A stretch of DNA of 64,000 bases, from positions 744,001 to 808,000 of the forward strand of contig JAXQJY010000026.1 of NCBI GenBank assembly GCA_037042185.1. The letters run 5' to 3'. Source of the DNA: Sordariomycetes sp. S80-01Y (lineage: Eukaryota; Ascomycota; Sordariomycetes). Positions 55,809 to 64,000 of this stretch are shown here, in pieces. The notes under the pieces are model-generated. The model saw nothing but the letters and a program-made list of their open reading frames with translations. It ran no database searches and was not told where the DNA came from. The position numbers and the translations under genes are program-made. Every line of letters begins with the position of its first letter. Positions within the stretch are counted from its first letter, which is position 1.

Positions 55809-55901
55809 TCACAGGCGCAAGGACCAAACCGACAGAATGTGTAAGACAGGTATGCATTGAGCGGTGGTGATGATGATGTGGGCGTGGTGCCTTTGCTTCC
55901 C

Positions 55902-57714
55902 TTACTTCAGAAATTCAACTAGAGTACCTAACATGTCCTTCATATCCTGACCTTCCTCCTCGCTTACGTCCAAACCGGCAATCTGTTCCGACAGTGTCGC
56001 TTTGAGAACGGAAAATGTTTCATCCCTTTCTGTGAGGGATGCCTTGATCTTGCGCCTTGCGCCCCCATCTTCGGCTATCAGCCATGCCAAGATAGTATCG
56101 ATTGCTTGGAGTGTAGCCAGTCCTGCGTCGAGCCGCCTCGATAGCAGTTCGAGATCTAGGAGCTCTTTTGCCTCTTCTGATGCTCCTTGTTGCTCTGCTT
56201 GGATCTCTTTCTCGACACGCTCAATCTGCGCGCTGTAGTCCCGCCGCAGTTCCAAGACTCTCGTGACCTTGTCGTAATCCTTCTCTACAAACTTGGCCAA
56301 TGTGCGAATACGCTCCGGTGAATTCGCTGGCAGAAGTCGCAGCAACGAAGCAAACATGGCCAATAGATGGCTCGAGACCCTGTGATCCTGGGCCTTTCTG
56401 AATAGCGTGAATGTCGTTTTGAGTCCACCGGCTTCCACCACCTTGATGCAAACCTCGGCGGCTGTCCTCCCTGCAGTGGCATGGTCCAGCAGGCGTAGTG
56501 CTGGCGCTTTGCTCATTTTCCCATCCTTGAGCATGAGCAGACATAACTCAACACCTTCAGCCTCGACAAACTTGATTTTACCTTCTGTCTCATCTACTAG
56601 ACAAGTGAGGGCTTCGAACAGGTTTTCCATATACTCCTCTTCCTCGCTGCCTTTGTTGGGATCGCGTCTTCGGTAAGGTGCCACCAATTGCAGGGCTGTG
56701 TCGACCACGTCAAGTGCTGCCAGCTGCTTACGATTTTCTGGTGATGCCTGCGACAAGATGGCTAGGATCTCAGCCGCATATTGCTTGTTTTGCGTGACAG
56801 CTTGCTCGGTGCGCTGTATCCGCGCAAGAAGCCACTTGAGGAGGTTCTCGTCTTTGCTCACTCGCGTAGCTGTCGCAGACCGTGAGCAAAGATTCTCGAT
56901 AACCTCCAACGCGTGATAGACACCGTTGCTGTCCGATTCATCGCCTTCGTTCAGGCGAGAGAAGTTGGACACTAGCAGCCCGATAAGATCTGCATCGAGC
57001 AAAGCATCTGCCAGAGACTGCCATGCTTCTTCCTCCGCATCCACGTCCTCGTCTGTCAACTCGCCAATGATCTCGATGGCATCGATCGCGATATCCGTGT
57101 TCTCGTGCGCCAGCAGGCCAACCAGGCTCTCCACGCAGCCCAGCTGCACGAACTCTTTAAATAACTCTGGGTTCTCAGAGAGCACAGAAAGCGCTTTTAT
57201 GTCTGCATCGAGGTCGGCTTCGCTGCCGATGAACTTCTGCGGGTCGGACTCGAACTTGGCTCGAAGCTCGGCGTTTTTCGAAATGCGCTTTTCGAAGTTG
57301 AGCGCCGTTTTCCGCAACCAGCCAGAATCTATTCTCTCTTCTGCCTTCGCATCGGCGCCATCGACGAAGTCCAGAATCTCCGCCTCTTGCTTACTTATGC
57401 CACCCCCGAAAAACCGGCCATCCTCATCTTCGGGGTCGTCCCCTTCGTCTGGGGGTAGCGCTGGCCCGAAATCTTCGTCGCCGTCTTCCGGGGGAGGCGC
57501 AGGTCCGGCTTCGGCATCGTCTTCTTCTTGAACGTGTGCATGCCGCAATGTGTTGTTATCAAGCTTGGCTGATTTGTAAATTTCGTCTGGGGGAGGACGT
57601 TAGTCGCGAGTCCGGGACGTGGTAAGAAGTCCGCTCACTGGGATCCTTGACTGGATCGAGCTTCCGTTTGCCCGATGCGACGGCATGTTTGAAGATGTCG
57701 TCAACGTTGGCCAT
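55902..57714 (-). CDS. CTNNBL1-like armadillo protein (spliceosome-associated)
   Basis: Homologue of human CTNNBL1 (beta-catenin-like 1), an armadillo-repeat protein tied to the Prp19/CDC5L spliceosomal complex. Exons are 57714-57639 and 57586-55902 (586 residues; intron 52 nt, GTGAGC donor). The start MANVDDIFKHAVASGKRKL is followed by an acidic Pro-rich stretch and the conserved entry LDFVDGADAKAEERIDSGWL. The helical repeats include FVQLGCVESLVGLLAHENTD, IDAIEIIGELTDEDVD and LFEALTCLVDETEGKIKFVE. The C-terminus has RVLELRRDYSAQIERVEKEI and ends LGTLVEFLK. Length and motifs match the family. With SNRNP40 it is one of two splicing genes here, without evidence of linkage beyond chance. Confidence 0.93.
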
Positions 57715-58720
57715 TCTGGTTATTTGGCGTACCTGGTCACGTAAACCGTTGCGTTATGGCCGGACCGTCGACGGCTGGGGTCTTGCCCAACGAGAACCGC
57801 GACTACCGCGTCTGAGGTTCAGCGGAACGGCCGAGCACGGACCACCACTGACTGATGGATGTGCGTGCATCCTAGCACGCGCTTCACTGCACTCAGTGGC
57901 CGCGACGGCACTGTCCACCTCAGGCAGGCTACGGGTAGGGTGGGGTTCCAGTCGGACCACAGCGTCGGATGCAGGTACTCGAGGCAGCCGTTAGGAGGCA
58001 GTTCTTTCCGCTTTGACAGCACGGCAGACACCGCTCACTGTCACTATATCGTTTTGCTTTGTTAGAAAGTGTAACGCAAGGAGTGGAAAGCGGAATGCCC
58101 CTGCACTTCTGTTCAATTTGTCCGTCGTGAGGAATAGGTACCTACCTAGCCCACCTTCAAATGGTTCACCAATAAGATCTAGCCAATGTCAGAGCGTCGT
58201 CCAGTGCACCTGAGGTACACAGTATTCGACCCCACCGTTCCACCGCAGCACCGTGACTACGACTTTCAGGCTTGACCCTCCCCTCCCACTGGACTGCACC
58301 CACCGGAACCTTCTCCAGGCGGAGATGCGACGCTGCAATCATTTTGACCCTGACTGTCTTGTAGAGCCATAGCCAAGCAACCACAGCTATGCAACTGTCG
58401 ACAAGCCTCTGATGGCGCGTGGGCTTCCATTCTTGCAGCTTCACAATTATAGCCATTGCTTGTGCGCCTCGTGCTCGTCGTGCTCGACTGGCTTTCCCTT
58501 ACCAACCTGTGCGGCTCTAGAACACGCGGTATCTGCGACAGATTCACCCCTGACGCCGTCCATGGACATCCCTTGCACCCGCATCTCGCTCACCACCTGC
58601 CTCGCATTTCGGGGGAAAATAGGAGACATGCCACAAGTGGCTTTTTGAATTCGACATTGACATCGCCTGATCGTCCAAACCCCTACCATCTCCTTCGAAC
58701 TGCCTCAAATTTCCCCTCGA
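57715..58720. promoter_or_regulatory. Divergent region CTNNBL1 / MIT-domain gene
   Basis: About 1 kb. Contains TAGGTACCTACCTAG (58135-58149), similar to motifs at 3181 and 62881. No supportable gene. Confidence 0.5.
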
Positions 58721-61700
58721 ATGATGCAGACGTGCTGTACGCCACCGGACGACCGAAGAAGCGATATTCCCTACGGAAGCCACGCGCACAGGTTTCCAGA
58801 TACTTTGCAACCTCCGACGAGGCCAGCACCCTCTCCCTCGCCTTCGCAATTCCCTGCGCCATTCCCTGCGCATCACTCTGGAGACTCTCACGACCGATTG
58901 CCTCGCATATCCTCCTTAATTCCGCCACCTCATACCAGGCCTTCGAACCACACGTATACGCATACCGACTCGTATCTTACGCGGCCGTCCGCCGGACCGC
59001 CCTACCAGTATACAAAAACGTCTCCGGACGGCCGCACCGATCGCGATCAAGCCTCTCTTGTGAGCCCCTCGCCGATTACCTCAGTCGATCGATGGTCTGC
59101 CTCGACAGGCTCAAGTCGGAGCAACTCTCGAAACGACGTACAACGCCACAATCGCCAGACTAGCAGCGTTGATACTACATTTCTGTTGACTAGCTCCCCC
59201 CCTTCGGCCAAGCGCACGTCCCGAAAGTTACATAAGAGCCGTCCGAGTGACCACACCGACTATCATACAAGCACCAGGCCGACCGAATCACCGGCAGTAC
59301 CTGAGTCGCGGCATAGTCCTTACATCGGACTTCCAACCTTTGATCCCCTGTCTTCCTTGTCGCAGGACTATTCGACCGCGTGGAGGGAGCATCAGACCAG
59401 CCAAGGGGTTTCTAAGCGACTGCCAGACCCCTTCGGTCCAGAAATTACGAGATCGCACGGCACCGCCGCCAGAAGTCCTGGAAAGATGCCTTATCACCAA
59501 GTGCACAACTCTCGTGGCGGGCAAGGCCACACAAGACAGCGATCAGGAAAGAGCAGCACGGATTCGACTTCGAAGAGTAAATCTTCAAAGCCATCGCAAA
59601 AGGCAACTCTTTCCAAGGCGTTGGAGAAGGCAAACTATGCTGTGCAACTCGACAACACCTCAGACACGACCGGAGCTCGCCAAGCATATGCTGAAGCTTG
59701 CGATCTTCTGCAGCAAGTCCTTCAGAGGACATCCGCTCCCGAAGACAAACAGAAGCTAGAAGCGATTGTGAGTTCGCCATTCTGTCGTTTTGTGAACACT
59801 CCGCGCCACGACAAACCCACCCCTGGAGGAAGGTGCTAACGAGTGTAGCGTCTCACGTATACAAGCCGCATAGATGAGCTGGACCAACTGATGAGCGTCA
59901 TGGGGCCTGGTTCCAAGGCCCTACCAGACTATCCAGATGAGCGAGGTCATCAACAACATGATGCTTATCAGTACCATCATGATACTCGTGATGATTTCGA
60001 AACCGCGACGATGACCACAATTGTCAACGACAGCCAAAGCATTCATACATCCATGGGCCCTCCAACACATCCGTGGCAACAGGAGGACCCCACCGGCAGA
60101 GGTAGTCCTTCGCAGCTCGCAAAATCCCCAATGGCTTTGCAGAACCCCGAGCCGGGCTTTTTGCAGTCATCTTTTTCAAGATCGCCGGTGCGCTCACGTT
60201 TCCCCGATAACATCATGCAGCAACCTAGCAGCTCATCACGCCCACCTGCTCACGTATCCTCGGTTGCTCAACAACCGCCATTCAGGACCCAATATAGCAA
60301 TGACTTAGACGGGCCAACCCGATCCGACTTTTCAGTCTCCGAGTCAAGGAACGGTTCTAAGAGAGGATTCGAACACGCAAGAGAAGACAGTCAGAATTCG
60401 TGGCTAGATCCAATTGATGAGTCAGGTGGCTCGACTGCGTCATCAGTACACTCGCGTACCTCATCCCTTGGCTACCGCCGAAGACACATTCGCTCAGGGA
60501 GTGGCGATACGGAAGCAGAATTTGACACAGCGCTTGATGCTGCCATTGAGGCAGCATATGACGATGGGTATGAGCCTATGGAAGCAGAGCAGGCACAGCC
60601 TGAGCCCCAGGACGATATTGTTGCCAACGCTTTGCGTCGGGTTGAGCTTGCGCGGCAAAGAGTAAGACAGACCGAACTAGAAGCATACGAGATGGCAAAT
60701 GAGCACGAAAGAGAACGCTTCCAGCTGCAACCTCAACAGCATAGAAGCGGAGGGCATGCTGATGGGTTCTTTGACGACAATTCTTCTGAAGAGGAGGAAC
60801 GTATGCTCGAAGAGATGACCCGCGACTACGGCATGCAGGATATGGCAGGACGAATGCCACATGGTAAGCAAAGGTCAATCCCACGGGAATCAGACTCGAG
60901 TGGATTCACGTCACGGACCTGGCAGAGCTCGATCGCATCGAACCCTCCTGGGACAGGTACGACATCCCTGGCAACGGTGGCAGAGACCATCAGCGAGAAG
61001 CCACCAATGCCTCCACCAAAAGGACCTGCCCCCCCAGCACCAGCACCTCCTCCAACCCATGCCCTTCCCGAGATACCAGCTCCAACGTTATCATCCTCAG
61101 CCGAGACTGTGCGGAACCGTCGACTGTCTGGTCAGAATCTCAAGCAACTCAGGATCGAGACGTCCAAATTGGCCCCGCCACCTCAGTCATCTGCCCTTGA
61201 TGACTCCTCTCAACCTAGGTCTACACCCATGAGCGAGCTAAGATCAGCCGACCCGATGGACGAGGCTACAAGACCACGCACGGCACCCAGACGACCGTCA
61301 TCGCCCCCAGATCCGAGCCCTATGGATATGCGACCCCTTGGGTCACCATTTGGTCACAGGCTCCCCGAAGGTCAGGATCCGCCAACAGACCGCTCTGCAT
61401 CGCCGTCAATGAGCAAGCTGAAGAAGAACTTCTCATCCTCGAGCTTAAGAAGCTTAAAGAGCCGCAACATGTCAGTCTCGAACATTGACGAAGGTGCTGA
61501 GTCTCCTGGGACGCCGTCGAGTTCTCAATGGAACAGTTCGAGAACACCTGCGGTGCCAACAATCCCCACAAACGTTGCAGCCAACCTTTACCGGACAGAG
61601 ACTGCTAGCGGGGGGATGCATCTAATTGACGATAGCTTCCACTGTGCTGATACCCCTGGTACGCCCCTGGAGGGAGTCGCGGATGCACCAGTGTCTTTGG

Positions 61701-62589
61701 AACCATGCCCCACAGACTTCATGCTGCGACCGTTCTGGCTGATGCGGTGTCTATATCAGACCTTAGTTCACCCTCGCGGCGGCTACATCAGCACCAAGCT
61801 GTTCGTGCCGCGAGAGGCGTGGAAGGTGAAAGGTGTAAAGCTGAAGAACCTCGAGGACAAGATCGCCAATTGCGACTTTCTCACCGCCGCTCTATTGAAA
61901 TTAGCACGGGTTGACACGTTTGATGCCGATGCCATGCTCGAGGAGATGCAGTCGATGGAGGGTGTGCTGGAGCAGACACAAGCTGCGCTAAGCCGGAAGC
62001 TGGGCAATGAGGTCGGAGCACAAAGCGTCGGTAATCTTTTCAAAGACGCCACCAACAGTGCTGAGGGAGAATCTTCGTCGGCAATGCCTCGATCGGCCAG
62101 CGTGTCTGGCAAGTCGTCATTCTCTTGGCGACGACTGCGGTCAAAGAATTCCGCTGCTGCTCTTGGCACTCAAGGACGACCATCTGGGATCGATGTTAGC
62201 AAAGACAATCAGCCTATCGCTACACTGCCGATGACAAGCATGCCCACAAGCAAACCTGCAAAACGAGATACGAGCAGCGCTCAGTTCTCTGGGCCCTATG
62301 CGCAATACATGGGCTCCTTAGCCCGACTATTTGATGCAGCTCAGGTAATCGGTAAGCTTCATAGCAAGCCTGATCGTTGGCTTTCGACTAACTTGACACA
62401 GATCAGATCGCCCGGCAAGTTGAAGACCCGGGATTAAAGCATGCAGACAAGACTCAAGTCGGGCTCGAGCTTTGTACACGACATGCTGCGGAGTTCTTTG
62501 CCTTCTACATCTGCCGCTTCGTGCTTGCAGACGTTGGGATGCTGATGGACAAGTTTATAAAGCGAGGAAGCGAATGGGTCTTAACCTAG
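58721..62589 (+). CDS. MIT-domain protein, large and disordered
   Basis: A 1245-residue protein from exons 58721-59767, 59849-62351 and 62402-62589 (introns 81 and 50 nt). A likely MIT (microtubule-interacting and trafficking) helical domain spans about residues 300-370: LSKALEKANYAVQLDNTSDT, AYAEACDLLQQVLQRT and, across the first junction, LTYTSRIDELDQLM. MIT domains bind ESCRT-III tails in endosomal sorting. Long Ser/Pro-rich regions flank it, including a proline tract (PPPKGPAPPAPAPPPTH). A conserved-looking C-terminal helical region starts FMLRPFWLMRCLYQTLVHPR, continues EEMQSMEGVLEQTQAALSR and ends GMLMDKFIKRGSEWVLT. The start codon is the first of adjacent ATGs (58721, 58724) and is not certain. 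Partners are unknown. Confidence 0.85.
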
Positions 62590-63096
62590 GAAGGAGCAAC
62601 GATCTATGCTGCAATTGCTGTTGATGCCAGTACATACTTATGATAGATACCCATGAGAGCAACGACAGCGCGCACGGCCACATTGTACGATGACGATTAC
62701 GGTCTGTGGCGACACATATATGCAAATGTGTATGCTTTGTAGCCTTCCGATTCCACGCCTCGTGTCGAGACTCTGAAGTTATTAATATGATGCCTTTGCT
62801 ATTGCGTAGGTAGCAGTCTCAATATCAGATGCTTCGTCCTCAACATTTCTGAGGTGAAAGTGCCGAGGCAAGCTAGTCCAGTAGGTACTACCTAGTCGCG
62901 GCGCTGCACTGTTGGGTGTGGGTCTTGAATTTATCAGATCACGAAGCGCGTCACGGAAAAGTTTCCTGACGCCAACCTCGAACTCGACAGCACGATTAAG
63001 CACCCTTCCGCGGCCCGCCTGCAAGTCAATGCGCATCTCAGATGTTACATTCGAACAGAATATCAATGCCCAGGCTCTCAGACCGCTAAAGTCTCG
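62590..63096. other. Intergenic region MIT gene to GUF1
   Basis: About 0.5 kb. Holds the 3' region of the MIT gene and the GUF1 promoter, with GTAGGTACTACCTAG at 62881-62895. The overlapping minus-strand frame (62782-63330) is a shadow. Confidence 0.6.
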
Positions 63097-64000
63097 ATGA
63101 GCGCGGGTTGCAGCGCCCGACGAGTGTGGACTACAAGTCTCACAGGATGCCTCGCCCAGGCACCCAGAACTGCCATACATGCAGTTGTCCCTCGAATATC
63201 TTCTCCAGTCCCAATAGTGGGCATCCGGACTTACTCTTCGAAACCGTCGCCGAAAGAACTCGAAGCCCGTATAAAAAACATACCGATCGAAAGATACCGC
63301 AACTTCTGTATCGTGGCACACATTGACCATGGCAAAAGCACGCTCAGCGATCGGTTACTCGAGCTGACAGGGACCATTTCTGCAAGTGATACGAATAAGC
63401 AGATACTCGACAAGCTCGATGTTGAGAGGGAACGAGGCATCACCGTGAAGGCACAGACCTGCACGATGCTGTACAAGTACAAGGGGGACGACTATCTTCT
63501 CCATCTTGTTGATACGCCCGGCCATGTTGATTTCAGAGCCGAAGTTACCAGATCCTATGCTAGCTGCGGCGGAGCACTTCTGCTGGTCGACGCCAGCCAG
63601 GGTATCCAGGCGCAGACCGTGTCCAACTTCCACTTGGCGTTTGCGCAGGACTTAGCTCTTGTGCCAGTCATCAACAAGATTGACATGAAATCAGCGGATG
63701 TGCCGAGGGTGAAGGAACAGATGGAGACGACTTTCGAGCTAGACCCGAAGAACTCGGTTCTTGTTAGCGCGAAGACTGGTAAGGGAGTTGCTGAGATTCT
63801 CCCGGCCGTTGTTGAGCGGATACCGCACCCTGTGGGAGACGAGAAGAAACCCCTTAAAATGTTGCTGGTGGACTCCTGGTACGACAATTTCAAGGGTGTT
63901 GTGCTACTGGTTAGGGTTTTCGATGGCATTGTGAAGGCGGGTGACGATGTAATCTCCATGGGTACGGGGATGAAGTACAAGGTCGGTCAGGTGGGCATCC
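63097..64000 (+). CDS. guf1: GUF1, mitochondrial elongation factor 4 (3' end beyond window)
   Basis: Mitochondrial homologue of bacterial LepA/EF4, a ribosome-dependent GTPase that back-translocates stalled ribosomes and supports mitochondrial protein synthesis under stress. The frame is open from 63097 to the right edge (301 codons), with no intron seen. An N-terminal targeting segment ([20 protein letters not shown]) precedes [20 protein letters not shown]. The G motifs are AHIDHGKST (G1), RGITVKAQ (G2), DTPGHVD (G3), NKID (G4) and SAK (G5), followed by the start of domain II ([20 protein letters not shown]). The [20 protein letters not shown] segment is typical of LepA/GUF1 rather than EF-G. 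Domains III, V and the C-terminal domain lie outside the window. Confidence 0.95.
   Translation, partial: MSAGCSARRVWTTSLTGCLAQAPRTAIHAVVPRISSPVPIVGIRTYSSKPSPKELEARIKNIPIERYRNFCIVAHIDHGKSTLSDRLLELTGTISASDTNKQILDKLDVERERGITVKAQTCTMLYKYKGDDYLLHLVDTPGHVDFRAEVTRSYASCGGALLLVDASQGIQAQTVSNFHLAFAQDLALVPVINKIDMKSADVPRVKEQMETTFELDPKNSVLVSAKTGKGVAEILPAVVERIPHPVGDEKKPLKMLLVDSWYDNFKGVVLLVRVFDGIVKAGDDVISMGTGMKYKVGQVGI

Noticed and set aside
62782-63330. 182-codon minus-strand frame at the GUF1 start
   Set aside because: Antisense to the clear GUF1 targeting and GTPase sequence, no known motif; shadow frame.
1-64000. CRISPR arrays, rRNA, intact transposons, or a secondary-metabolite cluster
   Set aside because: No regularly spaced repeats, no rRNA-like sequence, no transposase or reverse-transcriptase motifs, and no PKS, NRPS or terpene-synthase domains were seen.

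Overview
The window is nuclear DNA from a filamentous ascomycete (Pezizomycotina). The genes are eukaryotic and dense, with short introns: 39 introns in the 24 well-supported genes, 49-84 nt long and mostly 49-57, usually with a CTRAY-type branch site close to the acceptor. The gene set fits a mould: a Flo8/Som1-type regulator, a Ste2-type pheromone receptor, a secreted GH31 alpha-glucosidase, a GH16 glucanase, indoleamine 2,3-dioxygenase, and fungal-only Tom6 and Tfb6-type subunits. I cannot fix the genus or class from sequence alone.

Layout. 1-1485 (minus): GH31 alpha-glucosidase, cut by the left edge. 1.5-6.2 kb: gene-poor, with short tandem repeats and one doubtful small gene. 6.2-12.4 kb: a coiled-coil protein, then UBR7 (minus) and MCM2 (plus) sharing a promoter with two MluI cell-cycle boxes. 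13.7-16.6 kb: a large four-TM glycoprotein. 17.5-20.0 kb (minus): a calpain-like protease. 21.5-22.2 kb (minus): a seven-knuckle CCHC protein (Byr3/CNBP type). 24.1-25.5 kb (minus): a two-TM protein whose frame carries an in-frame TGA. 26.7-29.1 kb: SNRNP40 and the TRAPP subunit Bet3, divergent. 31.1-33.7 kb: SomA/Flo8-like regulator with a long leader. 34.5-35.4 kb (minus): GH16. 37.2-38.7 kb: a TFIIH Tfb6-type subunit and Tom6, divergent. 39.4-41.2 kb: a Ser/Pro-rich unknown. 42.0-43.3 kb (minus): Ste2. 44.4-46.2 kb (minus): Vps23/TSG101. 46.7-47.3 kb (minus): a possible unrecognised spliced gene. 47.9-49.4 kb: IDO. 50.2-54.0 kb: RPB2. 54.4-55.8 kb: Pet117 and Vma10, divergent. 55.9-57.7 kb (minus): CTNNBL1. 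58.7-62.6 kb: an MIT-domain protein. 63.1 kb to the right edge: mitochondrial GUF1/EF4.

Most genes are conserved housekeeping genes from unrelated pathways: replication (MCM2), transcription (RPB2, TFIIH subunit), splicing (SNRNP40, CTNNBL1), trafficking (Bet3, Vps23, MIT protein), V-ATPase (Vma10) and mitochondria (Tom6, Pet117, GUF1). The order is that of an ordinary chromosome arm. I see no biosynthetic cluster, mobile element with intact coding, tRNA, rRNA or CRISPR array, and no clearly new multi-gene system. The items most worth a second look are the in-frame TGA at 24914-24916, the cryptic spliced gene at 46682-47339, very small coding exons (3, 5, 7 and 9 nt), an in-frame intron in SomA, the paired MCB boxes upstream of MCM2, and two hairpins at 36.3 kb.
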